Source: Oscillospiraceae bacterium
GTDB taxonomy: Bacteria; Bacillota; Clostridia; Oscillospirales; Oscillospiraceae
Assembly (NCBI GenBank): GCA_015067665.1
Contig: SVLZ01000001.1
Location: forward strand, 17,357 to 81,356
Direction: 5' to 3'
Length of the DNA stretch: 64,000 bases
How positions within the stretch are numbered: position 1 is the stretch's first letter; each line of letters begins with the position of its first letter. The notes below the pieces were generated by a model. The model did no database searches. It saw only the letters and a list, made by a program, of their open reading frames with translations, and had not been told where the DNA came from. Below are positions 45,030 to 53,336 of the stretch, piece after piece. The position numbers and the translations under genes are program-made.

Positions 45030-45761
45030 TTAGAAGGGATAAGCAGCCTCGTCACAGACGAGAACCACATCGGGGTGGAACTGCAGGATAGAAGCCGGAA
45101 CTTGAGGATCTACAGGACCCCAGAAGGTCTTCTTGAGAATCTCCTTCTTATCTGCGCCGGTAACGACCATGACGATCTTCTTTGCTGCCATAATGGTGCC
45201 GATACCCATGGTGAATGCGGACTTAGGCACATCGTCAATAGAGTCAAAGAAGCGCTTGTTGGCATCGATGGTCATTTCCGTCAGCTTGACCTCGTGAGTC
45301 ATTGCAGGGAAATGATCGTCGGGCTCGTTAAAGCCGATATGACCGTCATGACCAATGCCGAGAAGCTGCAGGTCTACACCGCCCCACTCCTCGATTTTTG
45401 CCTCATAAGCCTCGCACATAGCCTGCACATCAGTAGCCAAGCCGTCGGGCACGATGGTATTCTCAGGCTTGATAGAGATATGGTCAAACAGGTTATCCTG
45501 CATAAACTTGCGATAGCTCTGGTCGTGGTCGGGAGCAAGACCCTTGTATTCGTCCAAATTTGCGGAACGGACACGGCTAAAATCGATCTTACCAGCCTTC
45601 TCACGGCAGATCAGCTCACGGTAAAGAGGCAACGGAGTAGAGCCGGTAGCAAGACCGATGACGCAGGCAGGCTTTTTCTGAATTTCTGCCTCGAACTGGT
45701 CGGCGGCGATTACACCCATTTCCTCAGGGTTTTTAACAACAATAACGCGTGTGTGAATCAT
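45030..45761 (-). CDS. nagB: Glucosamine-6-phosphate deaminase
   Basis: 243 residues, family length; ATG at 45761 with AAGGAGG 9 nt upstream. It has GLATGSTPLPLYREL, the active-site NLDEYKGL, LLGIGHDGHIGFNEP and MGIGTIMAAKKIVMVVTG. It converts glucosamine-6-phosphate to fructose-6-phosphate and ammonia. It is monocistronic between two terminators, with a promoter and a perfect palindrome that are its likely control elements. NagA is not nearby. The ammonia released is of interest because GuaA and PurF in this window appear to need free ammonia. Confidence 0.95.
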   Translation of the reverse strand: MIHTRVIVVKNPEEMGVIAADQFEAEIQKKPACVIGLATGSTPLPLYRELICREKAGKIDFSRVRSANLDEYKGLAPDHDQSYRKFMQDNLFDHISIKPENTIVPDGLATDVQAMCEAYEAKIEEWGGVDLQLLGIGHDGHIGFNEPDDHFPAMTHEVKLTEMTIDANKRFFDSIDDVPKSAFTMGIGTIMAAKKIVMVVTGADKKEILKKTFWGPVDPQVPASILQFHPDVVLVCDEAAYPF

Positions 45762-45778
45762 AATTGAATACCTCCTTA

Positions 45779-45795
45779 TTCAAATTACATTTGAA
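45779..45795. promoter_or_regulatory. Palindrome at the nagB transcription start
   Basis: TTCAAAT-TAC-ATTTGAA, a perfect dyad that covers the predicted start site immediately after the -10. It is a good repressor site, perhaps for a GntR-type regulator. Confidence 0.55.
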
Positions 45796-45823
45796 TTTTA
45801 ACGCTGTGAAAAGCAGATGTCAA
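45795..45823 (-). promoter_or_regulatory. Promoter of nagB
   Basis: Minus-strand TTGACA (45823-45818), 17-nt spacer, TAAAAT (45800-45795). Confidence 0.7.
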
Positions 45824-45830
45824 GTTTTTT

Positions 45831-46463
45831 TTACAGTGTCCGGGTTTCTCCGATCTCCGGAATCCACAGACAGCGTTCCCCTTCTGTCACGCTTTTCACC
45901 TGCTGCCAAAGCTTAAAAGGATCTTTTTCTTTTTCCGGCAGATGGAGCAGCACCACCGTAGTAGCGCCAACCGCCTTTGTCATTTCCCATGCAGAAGGGG
46001 TATTGGCATAGGCATAGGGCGCGATCAGCACATCCGGCTTCGGAAAGGCTGTCATTTTCTTCATCTGCATTGGGGATGCATCTCCCATAAACCAAATGCA
46101 GCGGCTTCCCTCAATCACAAAGCTATGATGGGAGAGATTTGGCTCCGTCTTTCCCAAATGCCGTGTCTCCACAGCTGTCACCGTCACCTCTCCTACCCTT
46201 TCCTGCTTTTTAGGCAAGGACTCCGGCCCAAAAATGGGCCGGAGTTTTTGTGTTTTATAAGGAAGAAGCAACGCGCTGCTGTAATGATCCGGGTGGTTGT
46301 GGGTAAAGAGGAGCAAGTCCGGCGGCATTTCCAAAAGACTTTCCGTAAGAGAACTTGGTGTAGGCAGGTAACCCTCCAGCGCCTCACACAATCCGTCCAA
46401 AAGGATGGATACACCGTCCAGCTTTATAAGAACACCCGCGTTACAGGTACGCTTTAGCTCCAT
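45831..46463 (-). CDS. Metallo-beta-lactamase-fold hydrolase
   Basis: 210 residues; ATG at 46463, 7 nt after the stop of the E1 gene; the ribosome binding site (AAGGAAGG) is weak and lies inside that gene. The fold is shown by LLFTHNHPDHYSSALLL (the HxHxDH metal motif), GPESLPKK, SFVIEGSRCIWFMGDASP and IAPYAYANTPSAWEM. It resembles the UPF0173-type hydrolases of unknown substrate. Its position as third gene of the E2-E1 operon suggests a link with acyl-CoA or lipoyl metabolism, perhaps hydrolysis of a thioester side product, but this is inference. Confidence 0.75.
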   Translation of the reverse strand: MELKRTCNAGVLIKLDGVSILLDGLCEALEGYLPTPSSLTESLLEMPPDLLLFTHNHPDHYSSALLLPYKTQKLRPIFGPESLPKKQERVGEVTVTAVETRHLGKTEPNLSHHSFVIEGSRCIWFMGDASPMQMKKMTAFPKPDVLIAPYAYANTPSAWEMTKAVGATTVVLLHLPEKEKDPFKLWQQVKSVTEGERCLWIPEIGETRTL

Positions 46464-46469
46464 AGGCGA

Positions 46470-48944
46470 TTACACGCCTTCCTTGGCACGACGGATGGTC
46501 TCTTCCTCTGTGCAGCCAGTGGTGGAAACGCGTCCTTCCAGAGGTACCAGCTTGTCGTTGATAGCATCGATGATCCAGCTTGCCTGGGGGAAGAAGAACT
46601 CGTCAAACTCGAAGGGAGGTGTGATCCAGTTCTTTGCACCGATGACAACGGGAGGTGCATCCAAATCGTCGAAGCACAGCTCGGTGATGTTCTTCGCCAC
46701 ATCGTTCATGAAGCAGCCTCTTGCGCAGGCATCGGAGACCAGAATGACCTTGCCGGTCTTCTTGACAGACTCGATGATCTTGGTGTAATCCAGCGGTACC
46801 AAAGAGTGAATATTGATAATATCCGCTTCCATACCGTACTTTTCACTCAGCTCTTTGGCAGCATCCATCGCGCGGTACAACACAGCGCCGATGGTCAGGA
46901 TGGTAACGTCCTTACCGTCACGGACCTTATTGGTATCACCGAAGGGGATCTCATAACGCTCAGCAGGCACGCCGCCCTCGTGGAACTGCTCGCCCACATC
47001 GTAGATTCTCTGGCTTTCAAAGAAGACAACGGGGTCAGTACCCTTCAGCGCACTTTCCATCAGACCCTTTGCTTCCCAAGGTGTTGCGGGGAAACAGACC
47101 TTAAGACCGGGGATATGGGCACACAGTGCGGTCCAGTCCTGAGAGTGCTGTGCGCCGTACTTGGAGCCAACAGAAACACGCAGCACCAGCGGCATCTTCA
47201 GGATGCCGGCGGACATAGACTGCCACTTGGACATCTGGTTGAAGATCTCGTCACCGGCACAGCCGATGAAATCCGCGTACATCAGCTCTACCAGTGCGCG
47301 GCCGCCGGAGAGGGCGTAACCGACGGCAGTACCGACAATGGCAGCCTCTGCCAAGGGAGAGTTGAAGATACGGCTGTGAGGCAGAGCATCCATCATACCG
47401 CGGTAAACTGCGAATGCGCCGCCCCAGTCACGGCAGTCTTCACCGTAGGCGATCAGGGTAGGATCCTCATAGAAGCGATCCCAAATAACCTCAGAGATAC
47501 CGTCACGGAGGTTATAGAGCTTCATCTTGGAAACAGGCTTGCCGTCTGCACCGATGGGGCTGCGCTCCTTGGCCTTGATCTTCTTATAGCCCTCTGCCTC
47601 TTCCTTAGGAACAGTATATTCGGGCGCACGGTCATCAAATGCAACGACCTGCTGGTTGGAGTACATCAGGCGCTCCACAACAGCGGGATCCTTCTTAAAG
47701 TCGCAGTAGGGGCTGATCTCAGGATCGGCAGCTGCCTTGCAGATCATCGTCATACGAGCCTTGGTCTCTTCCAGGATAGCGTCGACCTCAGCCTGCGTCA
47801 TCACGCCTGCCTCTACGAGGCTTGCAGGGTAAGTAGTCAGCGGATCGTACTCCTTCCAGGCATCCATCTCTTCCTTGGTACGGTAGGCATTCTGGTCGGA
47901 GACGGAGTGACCGGAGAAGCGGTAGGTAATGGTCTCCAGCATCACGGGACCCTGACCGTTTCGGAGCAGCTCCAGCTTGCGCGCCATTGCATCGATGACA
48001 GCCAGAGGATTGAAGCCGTCAACAGTCTCTGCGTGGAACTGGGTGGGGCTGACACCGGAGGCGATCCGGCTCATGCAACCCTGACCCATGGTCTCGCCAC
48101 GGGTCTGGTCGCCCATACCGTAGGAGTTGTTGAAGATGTTATAGAGGATGGGCATACCGTCGTTGTGGCTCTCCCACAGGGTCTTATACTGATCCATTGC
48201 GGAGAAGTTCAGCGCCTCCCAAACAGGGCCGCGGGCCATAGAAGCGTCGCCGACATTGCATACAACGATACCCTTCTTGTTGTTGACCTTCTTATACAGA
48301 GCGGAGCCGGTAGAAATGGTGCCGGAGCCACCGACGATGGCGTTGTTGGGGTAAATACCAAAGGGCAGGAAGAAGGCGTGCATAGAGCCGCCCATACCCA
48401 TATGGAAACCGGTCTCACGGGCAAAGATCTCGGAGAGCGTACCGTAAAGAATGAAGCGGATCGCCAGCTCCTTCACATCTTTGGTTTCTCCCAAACGCTG
48501 GGTGGAGCGGAGGCACTTGCCTTCCAGGAAGGTCTCCATGACCTGCATCAGGCCTTCGTCGCTCATCTTATGGATGGTGGACAGGGCCTTAGCAAGAATT
48601 TCAGAGTGAGAGCGGTGAGAACCGAAAGCAAAGTCGTTCTCATCCAGCAAGTATGCCTGACCGACGCAAGCTGCTTCCTGACCGATGGACAAGTGGGCAG
48701 GACCGGGATAGGTATGGTCAACGCCGTTGTAGCTACCCTGGGTCTTAATGAGGTTCAGCATTGTCTCGAACTCACGCAGAACAGTCATATCCCGGAAGAT
48801 ACGGATCAGGTCTTCCTTGGTGTAACGACCGGATGCCAGCTCTTCTGCGACGGTCTTATTGTACTGGTTGACGGGGATCTCGTTGAAAGTAACTTTACCG
48901 GGGGCACGCACTTCCTTGGGATCCACAAATAAACTCTTGGGCAT
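46470..48944 (-). CDS. 2-oxoacid dehydrogenase E1, fused alpha and beta subunits
   Basis: 824 residues; ATG at 48944 with AAGGAGG about 9 nt upstream. Residues about 1-430 are the alpha subunit (TPP site GDASMARGPVWEALNFS then NNSYGMG) and residues about 470-820 the beta subunit (LRDGISEVIWDRFYED, GEDCRDWGGAF, NSPLAEAAIVGTAVGYAL, then VSVGSKYGAQHSQDW). Alpha and beta are separate proteins in most bacterial complexes but are joined here, as in some acetoin or pyruvate dehydrogenases. With the adjacent E2 it should decarboxylate pyruvate, a branched 2-oxoacid or acetoin. No E3 gene is adjacent. Confidence 0.88.
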   Translation of the reverse strand: MPKSLFVDPKEVRAPGKVTFNEIPVNQYNKTVAEELASGRYTKEDLIRIFRDMTVLREFETMLNLIKTQGSYNGVDHTYPGPAHLSIGQEAACVGQAYLLDENDFAFGSHRSHSEILAKALSTIHKMSDEGLMQVMETFLEGKCLRSTQRLGETKDVKELAIRFILYGTLSEIFARETGFHMGMGGSMHAFFLPFGIYPNNAIVGGSGTISTGSALYKKVNNKKGIVVCNVGDASMARGPVWEALNFSAMDQYKTLWESHNDGMPILYNIFNNSYGMGDQTRGETMGQGCMSRIASGVSPTQFHAETVDGFNPLAVIDAMARKLELLRNGQGPVMLETITYRFSGHSVSDQNAYRTKEEMDAWKEYDPLTTYPASLVEAGVMTQAEVDAILEETKARMTMICKAAADPEISPYCDFKKDPAVVERLMYSNQQVVAFDDRAPEYTVPKEEAEGYKKIKAKERSPIGADGKPVSKMKLYNLRDGISEVIWDRFYEDPTLIAYGEDCRDWGGAFAVYRGMMDALPHSRIFNSPLAEAAIVGTAVGYALSGGRALVELMYADFIGCAGDEIFNQMSKWQSMSAGILKMPLVLRVSVGSKYGAQHSQDWTALCAHIPGLKVCFPATPWEAKGLMESALKGTDPVVFFESQRIYDVGEQFHEGGVPAERYEIPFGDTNKVRDGKDVTILTIGAVLYRAMDAAKELSEKYGMEADIINIHSLVPLDYTKIIESVKKTGKVILVSDACARGCFMNDVAKNITELCFDDLDAPPVVIGAKNWITPPFEFDEFFFPQASWIIDAINDKLVPLEGRVSTTGCTEEETIRRAKEGV

Positions 48945-48958
48945 TTTCTATTTCCTCC

Positions 48959-50533
48959 TTATTTGCTCAACAGAACGGTGAAGTTCTCCAGATTGAAGGC
49001 CAGCTCCTTTTGGAACTTAGCAGCAGGTGTGCCGTCCACAGCGCGGTGATCGTAGGTCAGGCTCAGGCCCATTGCGGGGTACAGCTCGATACCGCCGTCT
49101 GCGCCCTTGCGGACACGGTCGATGGTGCCGCAAACACCCAAAATACCGGTCTGGGGAGGATTGATAACGGGTGTGAAAGACTCTACACCCAGATTGCCCA
49201 GATTGGAGACCGTAAAGCTGCCGCCGGAGAGCTTATCGGGGCTGATAGCGCCATCACGGCACTCGGCAGCAAGGCTCTTGACTGCCTGAGAGATCTCCAA
49301 AAGGCTCATCTCATCTGCATGGAAGATGGTGGGAACCATCAGACCGCGAGGTGTGTCTACAGCCACACCCAAATTGACGTGGTTAAAGAGGCGGATGGAG
49401 TTATCATCCAGCATATTGGCATTCAGGTCGGGGTGGTTCAGCAGTGTCCGGGAAACAGCGTAGAGAACAATGTCGCCCAAAGTGATGCCTGCATACTCGC
49501 CGCCGGCAGCCTTCAGCGCCTTGCGGTAGTTGAGAATTGCGGTGGCATCGAAAGAAGTGTTGTGGGTCAGCTGTGCCATGGTGTGCAGACTGGTAGTCAT
49601 AGACTTGCTGATCGCACGACGGATACCGCTGAACTTCACATCCTTATACTCCTCAGCAGCAGGTGCAGCCGCAGCAGGTGCAGCCGCAACAGTGTAAGCT
49701 GCGGGATTTTCCATAAGCTTACGGATGTCTCGCTCGATGATACGGCCGTTAGGACCGGTGCCGGTGGCAAGTGCCACATTGACACCCGCGCTCTCAGCCA
49801 GCTTTGCCGCTCTGGGAGAAATAGGCGCACTGGCCTTGGTGGGCACTGTAGGTGCGGCAGCAGCAGGCGCTGCTTCCACTACGGCAGGCGCTGCCTCAGG
49901 AGCAGCGGCAGCAGGTGCTGCGCCGGGCTTCAGACAATCGGTAGGCTCACCGTGAGGACCGACGGCACAGACATTTTCCATGCAGGGCACCTCGTCGCCC
50001 TCTTCGAAGAAGATCGCCAGCAGCTCACCTTCAGCAGTGGACTCGCACTCAAAGGAAGCCTTGTCGGTTTCATAAGTAAAGAGGATGTCGCCGATCTTGA
50101 TGGGATCGCCTACCTTCTTGAGCCACTCGCCGATGATGCAGCTCTCGACGGTGATGCCGGCCTTGGGCATAATGACTGCGCTGGCCTTGGTGTTGCAGGC
50201 GGCAGCGGGGGCAGCAGCTACGGGTGCAGCAGCAGCGGGGGCAGCAGCCTCAGCGGGAGCAGCAGAGCCGCCCTTTAAGGCGGAGCAATCCTCACCGGGG
50301 TTACCCACAGCACAGACGTTTACTAAACAGGGTACTTCATCGCCTTCCTCGAAGAAGATCTCCAAAAGAGTACCCTCTGCGGTGGATTCACATTCAAAAC
50401 TTGCTTTGTCCGTCTCGTAAGTAAAAAGAACATCGCCAATCTTAACGGGATCGCCGACCTTCTTTACCCACTCGCCGATGATACAGCTCTCGACGGTGAT
50501 GCCCGCTTTGGGCATAATTACTGCATTTGCCAA
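48959..50533 (-). CDS. Dihydrolipoamide acyltransferase E2 with two lipoyl domains
   Basis: 524 residues from a TTG start at 50533, with AGGAGG 7 nt upstream; no ATG fits. Lipoyl domain 1 (1-80, lipoyl-Lys43 in FTYETDKASFE) is followed by an Ala/Pro linker and lipoyl domain 2 (about 116-195) with the same motif. Then come a second linker, the peripheral-subunit-binding domain (ISPRAAKLAESAGVNVALAT, GRIIERDI; about 235-275) and the catalytic domain with SLTYDHRAVDGTPAAKF. It forms the core of a pyruvate or other 2-oxoacid dehydrogenase complex. It heads an operon with E1 and an MBL hydrolase. The promoter is covered by a large TGTTAN dyad. Confidence 0.92.
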   Translation of the reverse strand: MANAVIMPKAGITVESCIIGEWVKKVGDPVKIGDVLFTYETDKASFECESTAEGTLLEIFFEEGDEVPCLVNVCAVGNPGEDCSALKGGSAAPAEAAAPAAAAPVAAAPAAACNTKASAVIMPKAGITVESCIIGEWLKKVGDPIKIGDILFTYETDKASFECESTAEGELLAIFFEEGDEVPCMENVCAVGPHGEPTDCLKPGAAPAAAAPEAAPAVVEAAPAAAAPTVPTKASAPISPRAAKLAESAGVNVALATGTGPNGRIIERDIRKLMENPAAYTVAAAPAAAAPAAEEYKDVKFSGIRRAISKSMTTSLHTMAQLTHNTSFDATAILNYRKALKAAGGEYAGITLGDIVLYAVSRTLLNHPDLNANMLDDNSIRLFNHVNLGVAVDTPRGLMVPTIFHADEMSLLEISQAVKSLAAECRDGAISPDKLSGGSFTVSNLGNLGVESFTPVINPPQTGILGVCGTIDRVRKGADGGIELYPAMGLSLTYDHRAVDGTPAAKFQKELAFNLENFTVLLSK

Positions 50534-50561
50534 AATAGTTCCTCCTTGTGGTCATAGTTTT

Positions 50562-50595
50562 TGTTATAGCTTGTTAATTGTAACACAACATAACA
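50562..50595. promoter_or_regulatory. Four-hexamer TGTTAN operator over the E2/E1 promoter
   Basis: TGTTAT (50562-50567) and TGTTAA (50572-50577) face their inverted counterparts GTAACA (50580-50585) and ATAACA (50590-50595), a near-symmetric 34-bp dyad covering the -10, most of the spacer and the start site. Similar hexamers occur at the DeoR promoter. Confidence 0.6.
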
Positions 50596-50605
50596 GCATC
50601 GTCAA
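50577..50605 (-). promoter_or_regulatory. Promoter of the E2/E1 operon
   Basis: Minus-strand TTGACG (50605-50600), 17-nt spacer, TACAAT (50582-50577). Confidence 0.7.
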
Positions 50606-50649
50606 CTGGAATTTACATATTAAGGCTTGTTTTCACAGCTTTAAGGCGC

Positions 50650-50674
50650 AAAAAAGCCGCCCGAGGGCGGCTTT
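50650..50674 (-). terminator. Terminator of the DeoR-family gene
   Basis: Perfect 10-bp stem AAAGCCGCCC / GGGCGGCTTT with a 2-nt apex and a T-run, 5 nt after the stop codon. Confidence 0.8.
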
Positions 50675-50678
50675 CCGA

Positions 50679-51428
50679 TCATATAATTTTCACACCGCAC
50701 CTTGCCGCTTCTTCTACAAAAGCATTGGGCACAGCACCGTCAGTAATCACATAGTTTACGTCCGGAAGTTTCGCAAAGGTGTACGGCATCAAACAGTTAA
50801 ACTTATCACTGCCGCACATGATCACGCTGGTTTTGGCCTTACGGATCGCCAACCGCTTTACCAGCATATCTCCCTCCGTGCCGCAGGTAAAGCCCGCATC
50901 CAAGCTACAACCGGATACACCGATGAACGCCATATCGATGTTCATTTTTTCCAGCATTTCCAAGGTGTTATGACCGGATAAAGCCAAGTTTTTCCGGTTG
51001 ATCATACCGCAACACAGCGTCACCGTAGGGTTGTGAAGGCGGCATAGCTCGATGGCTATACTTGGGCCGGTGGTGATGATATTAAGATTCATATCCGGCA
51101 GATTCCGGGCAAGAGTCAAATTGGTGGTGCTGGCATCCAAAAAGATCGACGTGTGAGGCTGCAAAAGAGTCATCGCCTTCTGCGCAATGGTGACCTTGCC
51201 GGCATTATTATCCCGCATACGAACATTAAATTCCGGATCCCCCGTATGACGCACCGACTTGGCACCGCCACGGAATTTTACCAGCACACCCCGGCTTTCC
51301 AGCGCATCTAAATCCCGATGGATGGTCATCAGGGACACATCCGGAAGCAATGCCTGCAGCTCTTTTATGGTTGCCACATTGTGCGCTTCCACGAATTCCT
51401 TGATTCGTTCCTGTCGAATGTTATTCAT
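50679..51428 (-). CDS. DeoR-family transcriptional regulator
   Basis: 249 residues; the ATG at 51428 is 6 nt after GGGAG. The N-terminal winged helix-turn-helix (NVATIKELQALLPDVSLMTI HRDLDALESRGVLVK) is followed by the DeoR-type sensor domain (FLDASTTNLTLARNL, IITTGPSIAIELC, FIGVSGCSLDAGFTCGTEG and KTSVIMCGSDKFN). Such proteins bind phosphorylated sugars and usually repress. It lies upstream of the E2-E1 operon on the same strand. Hexamer pairs of the same type (TGTTAY) lie in both promoters, which suggests that it controls itself and the dehydrogenase operon. The ligand is unknown. Confidence 0.88.
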   Translation of the reverse strand: MNNIRQERIKEFVEAHNVATIKELQALLPDVSLMTIHRDLDALESRGVLVKFRGGAKSVRHTGDPEFNVRMRDNNAGKVTIAQKAMTLLQPHTSIFLDASTTNLTLARNLPDMNLNIITTGPSIAIELCRLHNPTVTLCCGMINRKNLALSGHNTLEMLEKMNIDMAFIGVSGCSLDAGFTCGTEGDMLVKRLAIRKAKTSVIMCGSDKFNCLMPYTFAKLPDVNYVITDGAVPNAFVEEAARCGVKII

Positions 51429-51457
51429 CGTCAACTCCCATGTTGTTTATCACTTTT

Positions 51458-51475
51458 TATAACAGTAATATAACA
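51458..51475. promoter_or_regulatory. TGTTAY direct repeats at the DeoR promoter
   Basis: Two ATAACA hexamers (51459-51464 and 51470-51475; TGTTAT on the minus strand) spaced by 11 bp lie just after and within the -10. They resemble the operator at 50562-50595. Confidence 0.5.
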
Positions 51476-51496
51476 TTCATGCAGCTATTTTGTCAA
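51468..51496 (-). promoter_or_regulatory. Promoter of the DeoR-family gene
   Basis: Minus-strand TTGACA (51496-51491), 17-nt spacer, TTATAT (51473-51468). Confidence 0.65.
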
Positions 51497-51546
51497 CCTA
51501 TTTTTTCCTTTTTTCGGAAACAACCCGGTTTTGGGCAGAATGATAG

Positions 51547-51575
51547 TTGCATTTTGTCTGCTGTATTGTTATAAT
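51547..51575 (+). promoter_or_regulatory. Promoter of the metV-metF operon
   Basis: TTGCAT (51547-51552), 17-nt spacer, TATAAT (51570-51575). Confidence 0.7.
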
Positions 51576-51636
51576 ATACGGGCAAATATTAGACAATAAA
51601 CATTTTGTAACATTCTGAAAAAGGAGCGTCTGAATA

Positions 51637-52287
51637 ATGATCATTACGCAGAAGAAACCCATTGAAGAAGTTATGGCCATGGTTGGCGACGCAAAAACCG
51701 TTGCCATTGTTGGCTGCGGCAGCTGCGCAACAGCATGCCAAACCGGCGGTGAGCCCCAAATTGCAGAACTGACTGCCATCTTGGAAGGTGCCGGCAAGAA
51801 GGTCGTCGCCACAACTGTTTGCGACTACTGCTGCATGAACTTAGGTGTTAAGACCAAAATGAAGGCCATCAATGCTGCAAACCCCGACTGTGTCATCTGC
51901 ATGAGCTGTGGTGACGGCGTACAATGTGTTGCCAAGAACGCAGGTACCGCCCCCGTCTATCCCTCCAACGATACGATGTACTTAGGCGAAGCTGTCCGCT
52001 TCGGCGTTTGGGAAGAAGCCTGCCGTTTCTGCGGTCAGTGTGTGCTGGGTCAGACCGGCGCCATCTGCCCAATTACCCAGTGCGCAAAGAGCCTTGTCAA
52101 CGGTCCTTGCGGCGGTCAAAAGAACGGTAAGTGCGAGGTCAATCCCGAGAACGACTGTGCTTGGATCAAGATTTACGAGCGTCTGCAGGCAACAAATCAG
52201 CTGGAAAAGCTGATGCAGACCCGGGAGGATAAGGGCTACGAAAAGGTCGCCTATCCCAGAACCATCAGCTTGAGGGGGAAGAAATAA
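51637..52287 (+). CDS. metV: MetV, small subunit of methylene-THF reductase
   Basis: 216 residues; ATG at 51637 with AAAGGAG 9 nt upstream. It matches the MTHFR C-terminal-domain family found beside metF in acetogens: CGSCATACQTGG near the start, then a row of cysteines (CDYCCMNLG, CMSCGDGVQC, CRFCGQCVLGQTG, CPITQCAK, GPCGG). The Fe-S clusters they bind should carry electrons to the flavin of MetF. MetVF reduces methylene-THF to methyl-THF, the last step of the methyl branch of the Wood-Ljungdahl pathway. It overlaps metF as TAATG. Confidence 0.88.
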   Translation: MIITQKKPIEEVMAMVGDAKTVAIVGCGSCATACQTGGEPQIAELTAILEGAGKKVVATTVCDYCCMNLGVKTKMKAINAANPDCVICMSCGDGVQCVAKNAGTAPVYPSNDTMYLGEAVRFGVWEEACRFCGQCVLGQTGAICPITQCAKSLVNGPCGGQKNGKCEVNPENDCAWIKIYERLQATNQLEKLMQTREDKGYEKVAYPRTISLRGKK

Positions 52288-53210
52288 TGAGCGTATTGAA
52301 AGAAGTATTAGAGGCCGGTAAATTCGGCATTACTGCCGAAATGGCACCTCCTAAGGGTTATGATTTTACAGAACAGATGGAAGCAGCAGAGATCCTTCGG
52401 GGCAAGGTCCATGCTGTGAACGTCACCGATATGCAGTCCGCTTGCCTGAAGGCAACAGGTCTTGGTCTTTGCATCAAGCTCAAGCAGGCAGGTTTGGAGC
52501 CCATTTTGCAGATGACCGGCCGTGACCGCAACCGTATGGCGCTGATGGGCGACGCGCTGGCTGCCGCCGGCTTTGGCATTGATACGATGCTGGCTCTGAC
52601 CGGTGACCACCCCGTTGTGGGCGACTGCAAAAACACCAAGCCCGTTTACGATCTGGACTCTGTAGGCATTCTGAAGATGCTCTCTAAGATGGAAGAAACC
52701 AATTGCGACTGTGGCGGTAACGAGATCGTTGGCGGCGCGCCTAAGTTCTACAAGGGTGCAGCTGTCACGCCTCTGTATGAGCCTATGTTCCTGCAGATCA
52801 ACAAGCTCCGCCAAAAGGTGGAAGCCGGCGCTATGTATGTACAGACACAGGGCATTTTCGATTTGGATGTACTCAAGCGTTTCATCGAGATGGTGGATAA
52901 GGCCGGCATCAAGGTACATATTATGGCAGGCATTATTCCTCTTAAGGGCGCAGGCGGTGCCAAGTATATGAATGAAAACGTCCCCGGCATTGCTGTTCCG
53001 CAGGATATGATCGACCGCCTTGCCGCTGCTGCCGCAGAGGGCAAAGAGAAGGGCATCAAGGGTCTGCCTGCAAAGCTGGGTATGGAAATGGCTGCGGAAA
53101 TGATCGCCAAGATCAAGGACGAAAAGCTGTGTGACGGTGTCCACGTTATGGCCATCGGTGCGGAGAAGAACGTTCCTACCATCCTCGACCTATCCGGCAT
53201 CAGCATCTAA
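52287..53210 (+). CDS. metF: 5,10-methylenetetrahydrofolate reductase
   Basis: 307 residues; the ATG at 52287 overlaps the metV stop. TIM-barrel flavoprotein with FGITAEMAPPKGYDF, ILQMTGRDRNRMALMGDALA, ALTGDHP, FIEMVDKAGIKVHIMAGIIP and VPGIAVPQDMIDRL. It reduces methylene-THF to methyl-THF, with MetV as electron-transfer partner. It supplies methyl groups for the AcsB reaction (acsB lies about 8 kb away in the same window) and for methionine synthesis. Confidence 0.93.
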   Translation: MSVLKEVLEAGKFGITAEMAPPKGYDFTEQMEAAEILRGKVHAVNVTDMQSACLKATGLGLCIKLKQAGLEPILQMTGRDRNRMALMGDALAAAGFGIDTMLALTGDHPVVGDCKNTKPVYDLDSVGILKMLSKMEETNCDCGGNEIVGGAPKFYKGAAVTPLYEPMFLQINKLRQKVEAGAMYVQTQGIFDLDVLKRFIEMVDKAGIKVHIMAGIIPLKGAGGAKYMNENVPGIAVPQDMIDRLAAAAAEGKEKGIKGLPAKLGMEMAAEMIAKIKDEKLCDGVHVMAIGAEKNVPTILDLSGISI

Positions 53211-53254
53211 TATCAAAATCTTCCCCCTTTGAATAACGGATAATAAACAAAACT

Positions 53255-53292
53255 CCCCTGATGTAAGATCATTACATCAGGGGGATTTTTTG
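53255..53292. terminator. Bidirectional terminator between metF and mntP
   Basis: Perfect 12-bp stem CCCCTGATGTAA / TTACATCAGGGG. There is a T-run after it on the plus strand and a T-rich stretch on the minus strand. Confidence 0.8.
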
Positions 53293-53336
53293 CACTGTCC
53301 ACACAAATCGGGAGTAGTCTATTGACTTATTTATTC

